DNA of 64,000 bases from Ruegeria arenilitoris (GCF_013035315.1 NZ_WQHP01000008.1:62001-126000), one strand, 5' to 3'. Positions 28,225 to 37,269 are shown, counted from the first letter of the stretch. Made by a program: numbers and translations. Notes: generated by a model not told the origin, from the sequence alone.

Positions 28225-28259
28225 AAAAAGGGCCGCGTTTTCCGACGCGGCCCTTTTTT
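28225..28259. terminator. Bidirectional terminator, helicase / mltG
   Basis: Stem AAAAAGGGCCGCG / CGCGGCCCTTTTT (28225-28237, 28245-28257), with A and T runs on the two sides. It therefore works in both directions between the convergent helicase and mltG genes. Confidence 0.9.
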
Positions 28260-28260
28260 C

Positions 28261-29421
28261 TTAGTTGCTTGAGCTGTTTCTTTCCGCCTCAATCTCACGC
28301 CACTTGGCGACGTTGCGGTTATGCTCCTGCAGAGTTTCTGCGAATGCGTGGCCCCCGGTACCGTCTGCAACAAAGAAGATAAAGTCGGTCTCTTCCGGTG
28401 CGACGGCGGCCTCAAGGCTGGCCAGTCCGGGGTTTGCAATTGGTGTAGGTGGCAAACCGTCGATCACATATGTATTCCAAGGCGTTGCCCGACGTAGTTC
28501 ACTCCGGCGCAGACCACGGCCAAGCGTGCCCTGACCCTTTGTGACGCCATAAATCACCGTTGGGTCCGTCTGCAGCCTCATGCCTTGCTCAAGGCGATTA
28601 ACAAAGACGCTAGCGACCTGACCCCGCTCATTCGGTACGCCGGTTTCCTTTTCGATAATCGACGCAAGGATCAGCATCTCTTCTGGGTTGCTGATGGGCA
28701 AGTCATCCTGACGGCTTTCCCAAACGGCATTGATGCGCAGTTGCTGCTTATCCTGCATCTCTTGCAAGACAGCAGTTCGGTCATCACCGGGGGTAAGCTC
28801 ATAGCTGTCGGGTGCCAACATGCCCTCGGCAGGAATCTCCGCGATCTCGCCAGTCAACGCATCGATTGCTTGCAAGCCCTGCGCGACTTGCCACGACGTC
28901 ACGCCTTCGGCCACCGATACGCGATAGCGAGTGTCGGCCTCCTCACGCTTTTGGGTGTATTCCGCAGGGGTTTCTTCGTCGGTTACGTCAAAGGATGCAA
29001 TTTCCACGAAATCCAGCGTTGCCGGATCCAGTTCGCGGACACGCGTCTGAATACGGGTGACACCAATGCGATACTCGATCTCAGACCCGCAGGTACTTGC
29101 CCCGCTGCTGGTGATTTCGTCGATGATCTGTTCCATCGACGCGCCTTCGCGCACCAGAAAGCTGCCCGCCTTAAGCTGCTGGGCCTTATCGGTATAGTCC
29201 GCCGCCATACGGAAGATTGTCGCGTTCGTGATCGCGCCCTGATCTGCCAACTCATTGCTGACGCGGGTCATGTTCGAACCGCTTCTGACTTGCAGGCAAA
29301 TGGCGGTTTCCAGCGGACCCTCGGCCTTATACTGCGACTGCCCCCAGACGATCAGCCCGCCCATCAGGAACAGACCAACGATCAACAGGGTCAGTGCGTT
29401 CGAAGCAAGAGCCCGCCACAT
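28261..29421 (-). CDS. mltG: Endolytic transglycosylase MltG
   Basis: Membrane-anchored lytic transglycosylase of the YceG family that cuts nascent glycan strands and sets their length. The 386-residue protein has a membrane helix at about 8-28, a LysM-like region, and the catalytic domain with LILASIIEKETGVPNERGQVASVFVNRL (catalytic Glu in EKET), LQTDPTVIYG, TPWNTYVIDGLPPTPIANPG and the C-terminal FFVADGTGGHAFAETLQEHN. Its start abuts the fabF stop directly, so the two are one transcript, an order common in Rhodobacterales. Confidence 0.95.
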   Translation of the reverse strand: MWRALASNALTLLIVGLFLMGGLIVWGQSQYKAEGPLETAICLQVRSGSNMTRVSNELADQGAITNATIFRMAADYTDKAQQLKAGSFLVREGASMEQIIDEITSSGASTCGSEIEYRIGVTRIQTRVRELDPATLDFVEIASFDVTDEETPAEYTQKREEADTRYRVSVAEGVTSWQVAQGLQAIDALTGEIAEIPAEGMLAPDSYELTPGDDRTAVLQEMQDKQQLRINAVWESRQDDLPISNPEEMLILASIIEKETGVPNERGQVASVFVNRLEQGMRLQTDPTVIYGVTKGQGTLGRGLRRSELRRATPWNTYVIDGLPPTPIANPGLASLEAAVAPEETDFIFFVADGTGGHAFAETLQEHNRNVAKWREIEAERNSSSN

Positions 29422-30687
29422 TTAGCTGACCTTTCCAAAGATCACGCTGGCATTGGTGCCGCCAAAGCCGAACGAGTTCGACAGCGCCACGTTGATTTCA
29501 CGCTCACGCTTGGCATTGGGTGCCAGATCAATCGGAGTTTCAACAGCCGGATTGTCCAGGTTAATCGTCGGCGGAGCGACCTGATCACGGATCGCAAGGA
29601 TCGAGAAGATTGCCTCGATCGCACCAGCAGCCCCCAGCAGGTGACCGGTGGCCGATTTGGTCGAGGTCATCGTTGCGTTGCCCGCATGATCACCCAGCAA
29701 ACGCTCCACTGCACCCAATTCAATGGTATCCGCCATGGTCGACGTGCCATGCGCGTTGATGTAATCCAAGTCTTTTGGTTCCAGGCCGGCACTGCGCAGC
29801 GCGGCTTTCATCGAACGTTCGGCGCCATCGCCATCCTCGGACGGCGCAGTGATATGGTAGGCGTCGCCCGACATACCGTAGCCCAGCACTTCCGCATAGA
29901 TTTTTGCGCCGCGCGCTTTGGCGTGCTCGTATTCTTCAAGAACAACGATGCCTGCGCCCTCACCCATGACGAATCCGTCACGGTCTACATCATACGGACG
30001 GCTCGCTTTCTTCGGATCGTCTGCGTATTTGGTCGACAGCGCCTTACATGCGTTGAAACCTGCGATGCCGATCTCGCAGATGCAGCCCTCGCCGCCACCT
30101 GCGACCATAACGTCCGCGTCCCCCGCACGAATGATGCGGCTTGCATCGCCAATCGCATGTGCACCGGTTGAACAGGCCGTTACAACCGAATGGTTCGGCC
30201 CTTTGAACCCATGACGGATCGAAACCTGACCGGAAGCCAGGTTGATCAGCGCACCGGGAATAAAGAACGGCGACACGCGGCGCGGACCCTTATCGCGGAT
30301 CAGGTTGGCCGTTTCTGCAATGGAACCCAGTCCGCCAATACCCGAACCGATCAACACGCCTGTACGCAGGCGATCCTCTTCATCCTCAGGCAGCCAGTTG
30401 GCGTCCTGACAGGCCATATCGGCCGCAGCGATAGAATACAGGATAAAGTCTTCGATCTTGCGCTGCTCTTTCGGCGGCATCCAATCGTCGGGGTTGAACG
30501 TTCCGTCGGTGCCATCACCGCGCGGGACTTCGCAGGCATAGGTCGTGGTGACGCCGCTTGCTTCGGCATCAAACTGCGTGATCGGGCCCGCGCCGGATTC
30601 TCCATCCAGCAAACGCGACCAGGATTCCTCGACCCCGCTGGCCAAAGGAGTGACCAATCCCAGACCGGTTACAACGACTCTGCGCAT
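29422..30687 (-). CDS. fabF: Beta-ketoacyl-ACP synthase II
   Basis: Condenses malonyl-ACP with acyl-ACP in fatty acid elongation. The 421-residue protein begins MRRVVVTGLGLVTPL and carries the catalytic triad: Cys172 in VVTACSTGAHAIG, His in INAHGTSTM and His in SATGHLLGAAGAIEA; the C-terminus SFGFGGTNASVIFG is standard. It is followed without a gap by mltG and preceded, 193 bases upstream, by the HisA-like gene. The acpP, fabG and fabD genes lie 1.7-4 kb further upstream on the same strand. Confidence 0.97.
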   Translation of the reverse strand: MRRVVVTGLGLVTPLASGVEESWSRLLDGESGAGPITQFDAEASGVTTTYACEVPRGDGTDGTFNPDDWMPPKEQRKIEDFILYSIAAADMACQDANWLPEDEEDRLRTGVLIGSGIGGLGSIAETANLIRDKGPRRVSPFFIPGALINLASGQVSIRHGFKGPNHSVVTACSTGAHAIGDASRIIRAGDADVMVAGGGEGCICEIGIAGFNACKALSTKYADDPKKASRPYDVDRDGFVMGEGAGIVVLEEYEHAKARGAKIYAEVLGYGMSGDAYHITAPSEDGDGAERSMKAALRSAGLEPKDLDYINAHGTSTMADTIELGAVERLLGDHAGNATMTSTKSATGHLLGAAGAIEAIFSILAIRDQVAPPTINLDNPAVETPIDLAPNAKREREINVALSNSFGFGGTNASVIFGKVS

Positions 30688-30816
30688 GAAATGCCTCTTG
30701 CCTGCTTCCTATTTGAGAACCGCTCATACCCCGGCCCGGGGTCCGGGGGCAAGAGCAACAGCACATTCCGCACCGGCACCATTCTGCCGGGTGATCGGTC
30801 CACACGATTTGTGCTG

Positions 30817-30862
30817 AAAGAAAATGCCCCGCCCGCCTTCTGTGTTTGAAAGCGGCGGGGCA
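30817..30862 (-). terminator. Terminator after HisA-like gene
   Basis: On the minus strand TGCCCCGCCGC pairs with GCGGGCGGGGCA around a 15-base loop, followed by TTTTC. It separates the HisA-like gene from fabF, so fabF should have its own promoter in 30688-30816. Confidence 0.75.
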
Positions 30863-30880
30863 AGGGTTTGCGTAGTCGAA

Positions 30881-31624
30881 TTACTGGAATTCGGCCACCG
30901 GCTCATGAGCCTGCGCTGCAACTTCAAGCGCATCGGCCAAATCAATCGTTTTACGGAACAACGCGCGTCCGACCAACGCGCCCGAGATGTTATGCACATA
31001 GGCCAGCCGTGAAATATCATCCGAGGTTCGAACGACTCCGCTGGCGATCACCGGCGTCCGCGACTGCTCGGCAATGCCTGAGATCAGACCCAGTTGCGCA
31101 TCGACATCTTCAATATCGCTGTCGATGTCGGTCACCAGAATGGCGGCAAATGGTGTGCCCTCAAAAGCTTTGATGAAGGCGTCGGGCGTGAACGCGCTCT
31201 GGCTGCGCCAGCCTTCGGTCATGACCTGCCCTTGCCACACATCCACGGCAAGCACGATCTGATCGGGATACAGTTTGGCCAATTCCTTGACCAGGTTCGG
31301 ATCCCAGGCTGCCAGCGTGCCGATCACGATGCGTCCCGCGCCCTTGTCGATCCAGTATTCGACCTGTTCCCGCGTCCGCATACCACCAGCCAGCTGCACC
31401 GACATCTCGGACGTGCGGATGATATCCTCGACCAACTCGGCGTTGGTATCACGGCCTTCGATCGCGTCGAAATCCGTCAAGTGCATCCAGGTGGCCCCGG
31501 CCGCAGACCAGCTGCGCGCCGTTTCCGTCGGATTCACATGCCAGATCATCGCGTCCTCCAGACGGCCCTTGTCCAGTGTGACACACCGGCCGTTCTGCAA
31601 TTCCATCGTGGGGTAAATCCTCAT
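30881..31624 (-). CDS. HisA/HisF-related TIM-barrel protein with altered active site
   Basis: A 247-residue beta/alpha barrel resembling phosphoribosylformimino-AICAR-phosphate isomerase (HisA), starting MRIYPTMELQNGRCVTLDKG. Compared with true HisA, the first catalytic Asp in PAIDL is Glu (PTMEL) and the TDISRDGT block reads TDIDSDIED. The second Asp (VDVWQGQVMTEGW) and the phosphate-binding glycines (AGGMRT) are kept. GGAGGAGAAAGCTC before the ATG at 31624 is a strong ribosome site. It is located among fatty-acid genes, not histidine genes, so it is probably a paralogue with a different or weakened reaction. The true function is unknown. Confidence 0.8.
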   Translation of the reverse strand: MRIYPTMELQNGRCVTLDKGRLEDAMIWHVNPTETARSWSAAGATWMHLTDFDAIEGRDTNAELVEDIIRTSEMSVQLAGGMRTREQVEYWIDKGAGRIVIGTLAAWDPNLVKELAKLYPDQIVLAVDVWQGQVMTEGWRSQSAFTPDAFIKAFEGTPFAAILVTDIDSDIEDVDAQLGLISGIAEQSRTPVIASGVVRTSDDISRLAYVHNISGALVGRALFRKTIDLADALEVAAQAHEPVAEFQ

Positions 31625-31746
31625 GAGCTTTCTCCTCCGCTCAATCGCTCTGCAAACCAGAGTACCATACACGCGCAAGATCGGCCCGTTTTGACCGGGA
31701 TCGGCAAACCACGCTCAGTTTGCGGCATTCTTGAAGTCTCAGATTG

Positions 31747-32286
31747 CTAGCGGCGCGGCGGAGGCCCGTTGCGGCGCAGCAGCGTGACTTCGCTGCCGTT
31801 GAACTCGCATTCACGCATTGGCATGTAGCCCAGCTTGTCGGCCAGCTTTTGCGAAGCAGAATTGGCGGAGTTCACCATCGCGACCAATGGCCCCGGCATG
31901 ATCCGGTCAAACCAGTCATGCGCGGCCTGCGCAGCCTCGTACCCTAACCCTTGCCCCTGTGCCTCTGGGACCAGAATCCAACCGGCTTCGGGGAATGTGT
32001 CAAAGTCCTCGCCAATCGAACGATTGCCGTAAAAAAACCCGGCCTGACCAATCATCTGCCGATTCGACTGCTGGACGACAGCCCATTGACCGAACCCAGC
32101 CATCTGCCAATGTCCCGCATTGCGAAGAAAGGAATCCCACGCTTCCCCGCGCGAACGTGGCTTGCCGCCGATATGCCGCACGATACATGGGTTCCGCCAA
32201 ATCTCGGCGAACCTGTTAAAATCCTCTGGCCGCATGGCGCACAGCGTCAAACGTGCCGTATTTATCATCGGGGTGGATCGTATCAT
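31747..32286 (-). CDS. GNAT family N-acetyltransferase (RimJ-like)
   Basis: Acetyl-CoA-dependent acetyltransferase of about 179 residues, resembling the RimJ/RimL group: TARLTLCAMRPEDFNRFAEIW opening, GFFYGNRSIG, and the acetyl-CoA loop with VPEAQGQGLGYEAAQAAHDWF (Q-x-x-G-x-G/A). It ends MPMRECEFNGSEVTLLRR. The start could be 32286 or the in-frame ATG at 32268; neither has a good ribosome site. It stands between acpP and the HisA-like gene on the same strand but behind the acpP terminator. Substrate is unknown. Confidence 0.82.
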   Translation of the reverse strand: MIRSTPMINTARLTLCAMRPEDFNRFAEIWRNPCIVRHIGGKPRSRGEAWDSFLRNAGHWQMAGFGQWAVVQQSNRQMIGQAGFFYGNRSIGEDFDTFPEAGWILVPEAQGQGLGYEAAQAAHDWFDRIMPGPLVAMVNSANSASQKLADKLGYMPMRECEFNGSEVTLLRRNGPPPRR

Positions 32287-32371
32287 GCCCTGCCCGCTCT
32301 GAATTATGTGCCTCGGGCAAAAGGGTGCGAACGAAACCGGCACCTGGCAAGCCCGAATTCGTTGCAGGCAC

Positions 32372-32404
32372 AAAAAACGGCGCCTCCGTTGCCCGGAAGC
32401 GCCG
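32372..32404 (-). terminator. Terminator after acpP
   Basis: On the minus strand the stem CGGCGC / GCGCCG with an inner TCCG/CGGA pairing is followed by TTTTTT. It lies 23 bases beyond the acpP stop. Confidence 0.85.
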
Positions 32405-32426
32405 CTTTTTTAGGTTTTTGAAGCTA

Positions 32427-32660
32427 TTAGGAAGCTTCCGAGATGAATTTGACGGCGTCGCCAAATGTCTGGATGGTCTCGGCTGCGTCATCAGGGATCT
32501 CGATGCCGAACTCTTCTTCGAAGGCCATAACCAGCTCAACAGTGTCCAGGCTGTCTGCGCCCAGATCGTCGATGAAGGACGCGTTTTCGGTCACTTTGTC
32601 TTCTTCAACACCCAGGTGCTCAACAACGATCTTTTTTACGCGATCTGCGACGTCGCTCAT
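32427..32660 (-). CDS. acpP: Acyl carrier protein
   Basis: Carrier of growing fatty acyl chains. The 77-residue acidic protein has the 4'-phosphopantetheine site Ser37 in [20 protein letters not shown]. Length and sequence are standard. It is followed by its own terminator, which allows the high expression usual for ACP, and lies 209 bases downstream of fabG on the same strand. Confidence 0.98.
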   Translation of the reverse strand: MSDVADRVKKIVVEHLGVEEDKVTENASFIDDLGADSLDTVELVMAFEEEFGIEIPDDAAETIQTFGDAVKFISEAS

Positions 32661-32869
32661 GTCTATTCCTCATTCCGTTTTCAGGGCCTAGTGCCCGGTT
32701 CTGCCCTTGCCCGCTCAGGCTGGCTTTGATTTGCCCGGTGCGGGCGGTTGGGTCCCGGCTGACCGGGAAAGTAGAAGGCCGACCGTTTGGTCGACCTCAG
32801 CATTTATGCGCCGCCTATAGCATAGACAACGCGCAAGGCAAACGCTTTCGCATCTGCCTTGGTCCGCGC

Positions 32870-33607
32870 TCACAACATGGCCATACCGCCGTTAACATGC
32901 AAGGTGGTTCCGGTAACATATCCTGCTTCGGGGCTGGCAAGATACAGAACTGCCGCAGCAATTTCCGATGCATCGCCCATACGCCCGGCGGGAACCTGCC
33001 CAAGAATGCCAGCTTTCTGATCGTCCGTCAGCTTGTCGGTCATGGCCGTGGTGATGAAACCCGGCGCAACCGCGTTCGCAGTGATGCCGCGGCTCGCGAC
33101 CTCGTAAGCCAGCGATTTGGTCATGCCGACCATACCCGCCTTGGACGCCGCATAGTTCGCCTGACCAGGGTTACCGGTGGCACCGACCACGGACGAGATG
33201 TTGATGATCCGACCCCAGCGAGCCTTCATCATGCCCCGCAGCACGCCTTTGCACAGCTTGGCGGTCGAGGTCATGTTCACGTCGATCACGCTCTGCCATT
33301 CTTCGTCCGACATGCGCATGAACAGGTTGTCCCGTGTGATCCCGGCGTTGTTCACCAGAATATCGACGGATCCCATCGCCTCGGCCGCCTGTTTGGGCAG
33401 CGCCGAAACGGCCTCACCGTCGCTTAGGTTGCACGGCAGAACATGGGCGCGTTCACCCAACTCAGCGGCCAGTGCTTCAAGCGGTTCGACCCGCGTACCG
33501 GACAGCGCAACGGTTGCCCCTGCCCTGTGCAGCACGCGCGCAATCTCGCCTCCAATCCCGCCGGATGCACCCGTGATCAGCGCATTCTTCCCTGTCAAAT
33601 CAAACAT
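32870..33607 (-). CDS. fabG: 3-oxoacyl-ACP reductase
   Basis: NADPH-dependent short-chain dehydrogenase that reduces 3-ketoacyl-ACP. The 245-residue protein has the cofactor loop TGASGGIGGEIA (12-22), NNAG, the catalytic Ser in NISSVVGATGNPGQ and the YxxxK pair in YAASKAGM, and ends in the family tail YVTGTTLHVNGGMAML. It lies 42 bases after fabD on the same strand, so fabD-fabG are likely cotranscribed and lead towards acpP. Confidence 0.97.
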   Translation of the reverse strand: MFDLTGKNALITGASGGIGGEIARVLHRAGATVALSGTRVEPLEALAAELGERAHVLPCNLSDGEAVSALPKQAAEAMGSVDILVNNAGITRDNLFMRMSDEEWQSVIDVNMTSTAKLCKGVLRGMMKARWGRIINISSVVGATGNPGQANYAASKAGMVGMTKSLAYEVASRGITANAVAPGFITTAMTDKLTDDQKAGILGQVPAGRMGDASEIAAAVLYLASPEAGYVTGTTLHVNGGMAML

Positions 33608-33649
33608 TCGATCTTCCTTTTGCAGCGCAACTTCCGTCGCACGTTGTTC

Positions 33650-34588
33650 TTACGATTCGCTCTGAACCACATTCTGCACGTCGTCCGGCGTGCCAACAGC
33701 CTTACCCGCAATCGCGCGGTCGATCTTACGGATCATGCCCGACAGCGCCTTGCCCGCGCCAATCTCCCACGTCTCAGTGACGCCCTGCGCGGCCATGTAC
33801 TGAACGCTCTCTCGCCAGCGCACGGACCCGGTGACCTGCTCGACCAGCAATTGCCGGATCAGGTCCGGGTCACTCACGGCCTCGGCGCGCACGTTCGCCA
33901 CCAGAGGAACTGCAGGAGCTTTGATTTCAACCGCGGCCAGCGCCTCGGCCATCACGTCCGCTGCGGGCTGCATCAGCGCACAATGGAACGGAGCGCTAAC
34001 GGGCAGCATCACAGCGCGCTTTGCGCCTTTTTCCTTCGCGATCTCAGCGGCGCGTTCAACGGCGGCCTTCGCGCCCGAAACAACGACCTGCGTCGGATCG
34101 TTGTCGTTCGCAGCCTGACAGACCTCGCCCTGTGCGGCCTCGTCTGCAACGGCGCGCACCGCCTCAAGGTCCAGCCCCAGGATAGCAGCCATCGCGCCTT
34201 CGCCCACCGGAACCGCGCTTTGCATGGCCTGTCCACGAGTCCGCAACAGGCGCGCTGTATCTGCGACCGACAGCGCACCGGCGGCGGCCAGTGCCGAGTA
34301 TTCGCCCAGCGAATGCCCCGCCACAAAAGCCGCGTCCGTGATCGAAGCGCCCTCGGCCTCCAACGCGCGCATCGCGGCCATCGAGGTCGCCATCAACGCG
34401 GGCTGTGCATTTTGTGTCAGCGTCAATTCGGCAATATCGCCTTCCCAGATCAAGCTGCTCAGCTTTTCGCCCAGCGCATCGTCAACCTCATCGAAAATGG
34501 CCTGTGCGGCCGGGTAAGCCTCGGCCAGTGCTTTACCCATGCCGATGGTTTGGGCGCCCTGCCCCGGGAAAACGAACGCGCGTGTCAT
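33650..34588 (-). CDS. fabD: Malonyl-CoA:ACP transacylase
   Basis: Loads malonyl from CoA onto ACP. The 312-residue protein begins MTRAFVFPGQGAQTIGMGK and has the nucleophile Ser93 in GHSLGEYSAL, the Arg in LLRTRGQAMQ and the His in APFHCALM. AAGAGG before the ATG at 34588 fixes the start; the open frame reaches back to 34792 but that part is not FabD-like. It is first gene of a fabD-fabG-(acpP) series, divergent from the cytochrome b561-YceI fusion. Confidence 0.97.
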   Translation of the reverse strand: MTRAFVFPGQGAQTIGMGKALAEAYPAAQAIFDEVDDALGEKLSSLIWEGDIAELTLTQNAQPALMATSMAAMRALEAEGASITDAAFVAGHSLGEYSALAAAGALSVADTARLLRTRGQAMQSAVPVGEGAMAAILGLDLEAVRAVADEAAQGEVCQAANDNDPTQVVVSGAKAAVERAAEIAKEKGAKRAVMLPVSAPFHCALMQPAADVMAEALAAVEIKAPAVPLVANVRAEAVSDPDLIRQLLVEQVTGSVRWRESVQYMAAQGVTETWEIGAGKALSGMIRKIDRAIAGKAVGTPDDVQNVVQSES

Positions 34589-34749
34589 TGCAACCTCTTG
34601 GATGACGTTAGGTTGCGACGGGGTGTAAACCGAGTGAACGAGCGGCACAAGCTCTGCATCCGAACACGCATCCTGTGCGTCAGAAGCTATTGTGTCCGCC
34701 CCCCCTATAATTAGGGTGGCAGCAGCAAACAGACCGGAGCCTGAAACCA

Positions 34750-35979
34750 ATGTCCCTTGCAAATTCAGCCCAAAGCTACGGAGGTGTTTCAAAAACCTTC
34801 CACTGGCTGACGGCCCTGCTTATTCTGACGGCCCTTCCGATCGGTTGGTTCGCAACCCGACTGGCCCATGCCATCGAGGACCCGGCCATCCCAACGACGC
34901 CCGAGGATCTGCAACAGGCGGCTCAACTGTTCTCATTGCATAAGACAATCGGCGTCACGGTGTTCTTTGTTGCGCTTGCCCGCATTCTGTGGGCGTTCAG
35001 TCAGCCCAAGCCCGGCCTGCTGAACGCAGACAACAAGCCCGAGGCATTCGCCGCCGAAACCGTACATTGGCTGCTGTACGGCTCGCTTGTGCTGGTTCCC
35101 CTGACCGGCTGGATCCACCATGCGGCGACAGAAGGGTTCGCACCGATCCTATGGCCGTTCGGACAGAACTTGCCCTTCGTGCCCAAATCCCCCGCCCTGG
35201 CCGAAGCAACCGGCGGGTTGCATTTTGTCCTGATGCTGGTCCTGGTTGGCGCTTTGGTTCTGCACATCGCCGGCGCGTTCAAGCATCACGTGATCGACAA
35301 GGACAGCACACTGCGCCGCATGCTTCCGGGTCGGGTTGATCTGCCAGAACCGCCCCAGCAGTGGCACTCACCAGTTCCCGCCCTTGCGGCTGTCGTGATC
35401 TGGGCCGCAGCGCTTGGCATCGGATGGTTGGACGGGGCCTATTCAGCGCACCCTGCTGACGATAACGCCTCAGCCGAGTTGGATGCCGTCCAATCCGACT
35501 GGCAAGTTCAGGATGGCACTTTGGGCATCACCATAACCCAATTGGGCAGCCCTGTGTCTGGCGGGTTTTCGGACTGGACCGCTGCGATCACCTTTGACGA
35601 ACCTGCTGAACCGGGCCCTGCCGGGTCTGTCGATGTGACCGTGGCGATCGGCTCTTTGACCATAGGCACTGTGACGCAACAAGCGCTGGGGGCGGACTTC
35701 TTTGACAGCGCACAGTTTCCGACCGCGAAGTTCACCGCCGATCTTTTCAAAACCGATCTGGTTTACGAAGCGCGCGGCATTTTGACCATCCGGGACAAGT
35801 CGATGGACGTCGTCCTGCCGTTCGAGTTGGACATGCAGGACGGCACAGCCAAAATGCAAGGTGCGCTCGATTTGAATCGCTTGGACTTCGATATTGGCAC
35901 GTCGCAACCGACCGAAGACTCTCTGGCCTTTGGAGTCACAGTGAATGTTGAGCTGACGGCCAGCCAATCGCAGGAATAA
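34750..35979 (+). CDS. Cytochrome b561 - YceI fusion protein
   Basis: A 409-residue two-domain protein. Residues about 8-200 are a four-helix di-haem cytochrome b561 domain with the expected His residues (KTFHWLTA, SLHKTIG, GLHFVL, LHIAGAFKHH). After another hydrophobic helix (about 213-232), residues about 245-409 form a YceI-type lipocalin-like domain on the periplasmic side (SDWTAAITFD, TKFTADLFKTDLVYEARGILTIRDKSMDVVLPF). b561 passes electrons from or to quinone; YceI domains bind isoprenoids such as quinone. The fusion therefore suggests a periplasmic quinol or redox relay. It is convergent with a stand-alone yceI gene. Confidence 0.9.
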   Translation: MSLANSAQSYGGVSKTFHWLTALLILTALPIGWFATRLAHAIEDPAIPTTPEDLQQAAQLFSLHKTIGVTVFFVALARILWAFSQPKPGLLNADNKPEAFAAETVHWLLYGSLVLVPLTGWIHHAATEGFAPILWPFGQNLPFVPKSPALAEATGGLHFVLMLVLVGALVLHIAGAFKHHVIDKDSTLRRMLPGRVDLPEPPQQWHSPVPALAAVVIWAAALGIGWLDGAYSAHPADDNASAELDAVQSDWQVQDGTLGITITQLGSPVSGGFSDWTAAITFDEPAEPGPAGSVDVTVAIGSLTIGTVTQQALGADFFDSAQFPTAKFTADLFKTDLVYEARGILTIRDKSMDVVLPFELDMQDGTAKMQGALDLNRLDFDIGTSQPTEDSLAFGVTVNVELTASQSQE

Positions 35980-35997
35980 GTGAGCAACCAAATAGAA

Positions 35998-36034
35998 AAC
36001 CGCCGGGACCTCTCGATCCCGGCGGTTCTTTTTT
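35998..36034. terminator. Bidirectional terminator, b561-YceI / yceI
   Basis: Stem AACCGCCGGGA / TCCCGGCGGTT (35998-36008, 36017-36027) followed by TTCTTTTTT on the plus strand. It separates the two convergent YceI-containing genes. Confidence 0.9.
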
Positions 36035-36050
36035 GTCACGTCAGGTCGAC

Positions 36051-36623
36051 TTAGTCGGCCTTCTGAGCCTCAACCGAGATACGAACCTCGACCTCATCGC
36101 CCACGAAGGGTGCGAACTGACCCAGATCGAAATCGCTGCGGACCAGTGTGGTGGTCGCGTCAAAACCCGCCCATGGCTTGTTTGCCATCGGGTGATCACC
36201 GACTTGGTTCAGCTTCGCGTCCAGAACGACCGATTTGGTGACGCCGTTCATGGTCAGATCGCCGGTGATGTTCGCGGTGTTGTCGCCGGTGACTTCGATA
36301 CCAGTCGAAGTAAAGGTGATCAGGTCGCCCTCTTTGACGCCAAAGAAGTCTTCGGTCATGAAGTGATCTTCGCGCGGCTTCCAGCCGGTGATCATTTCAA
36401 CAACCGGCATCGACACGGTCACGCTGGAGGCAGCAGGATCTTCCTGATCGAACATGATCTCGCCCTCAAAGCCCGAGAACATGCCGTAGGTGGTCGAAAA
36501 CCCAAGATGGTTGTAGCTAAAGATGACCTGGCTGTGGCTGGGGTCCAGAACGTATTTCTCGGCGCTGGCAAATGCCGAGGTCGCCGATACGGCCAGTGCA
36601 GCAGCAAGAAGGGTGGATTTCAT
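36051..36623 (-). CDS. YceI family periplasmic protein
   Basis: A 190-residue exported protein: signal peptide MKSTLLAAALAVSATSAFA, then the YceI beta-barrel with YVLDPSHSQVIFSYNHLGFSTTYGMFSGFEG, DFFGVKEGDLITFTSTGIEV and GDLTMNGVTKSVVLDAKLN. YceI proteins bind polyisoprenoid lipids or quinones in a lipocalin-like cavity. GGAGATTGTC before the ATG at 36623 supports the start. It is convergent with the b561-YceI fusion and downstream of a small membrane-protein gene on the same strand. Confidence 0.93.
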   Translation of the reverse strand: MKSTLLAAALAVSATSAFASAEKYVLDPSHSQVIFSYNHLGFSTTYGMFSGFEGEIMFDQEDPAASSVTVSMPVVEMITGWKPREDHFMTEDFFGVKEGDLITFTSTGIEVTGDNTANITGDLTMNGVTKSVVLDAKLNQVGDHPMANKPWAGFDATTTLVRSDFDLGQFAPFVGDEVEVRISVEAQKAD

Positions 36624-36750
36624 GACAATCTCCAAAGTTATTGTGGATGCAAACCAATCGGCATGCTCGGTAACGAAAATGTGCCGCCCTGAGGCAGCAC
36701 ACAAGCCATATTCGCTCACACTTTCTGTTCTCAGGTGAACAGAATAGAAT

Positions 36751-37269
36751 TTAGGCGAAGATTGTTACACTTCCACTCAATTGGCCCTTGAGCGCTCGGC
36801 CAACATCCGCCGATTGCAGCGGCAGCTTCATGAGCAAGCTACCGTCCACGTCAAAGAGCTCCACCTGATCGTCCGTAAACCGCGCACCACCCAAGGTGTC
36901 ATAGCTGCGGCGCAGAACCGTCTGCGGGCGGCCGTTTTCGTTCTTCTGCAGCACGCGAACCTCGCGGCGGATCGGATCGAAATACGCATCAGGGCGCTGA
37001 TCCAGAACCTGAACGGTCAGCAGGCTGACCCCGATCAGCAAGAACATCAATGACGCCGCCAGTTTGATCGGCCAAACCTCAGTCGCCATAACCGCGCCGG
37101 GCATCAACCACATCGAGAAGGCCATAATGATCAGGAACGCTCCAACAAAGCGCGCCAGAATGGTTCTGGCCTGCCAGTTCGGTGCGAATGCCACAAGAAC
37201 TGGAACCGATTGGTCGTAAGTCGCGTTCTTTGCAGACTTGTCGAAGGTATTCGTGTTCGTCGCCGTCAT
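36751..37269 (-). CDS. Two-helix membrane protein, unknown function
   Basis: I do not recognise a named family. The 172-residue protein has a polar N-terminus (1-38), two hydrophobic helices (about 39-60 and 68-90, ILARFVGAFLIIMAFSMWL and IKLAASLMFLLIGVSLLTV), then a soluble domain of about 80 residues (FDPIRREVRVLQKNENGRPQ, DQVELFDVDGSLLMKLPLQ) that looks like a small beta domain similar in layout to membrane PH-like proteins. It lies 127 bases upstream of yceI on the same strand and divergent from the ribosomal operon. Confidence 0.7.
   Translation of the reverse strand: MTATNTNTFDKSAKNATYDQSVPVLVAFAPNWQARTILARFVGAFLIIMAFSMWLMPGAVMATEVWPIKLAASLMFLLIGVSLLTVQVLDQRPDAYFDPIRREVRVLQKNENGRPQTVLRRSYDTLGGARFTDDQVELFDVDGSLLMKLPLQSADVGRALKGQLSGSVTIFA

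Noticed and set aside
28585-30171. Plus-strand open frame (528 codons) across mltG and fabF
   Set aside because: It crosses two confirmed minus-strand genes, including their boundary, and has no ribosome site or domain.
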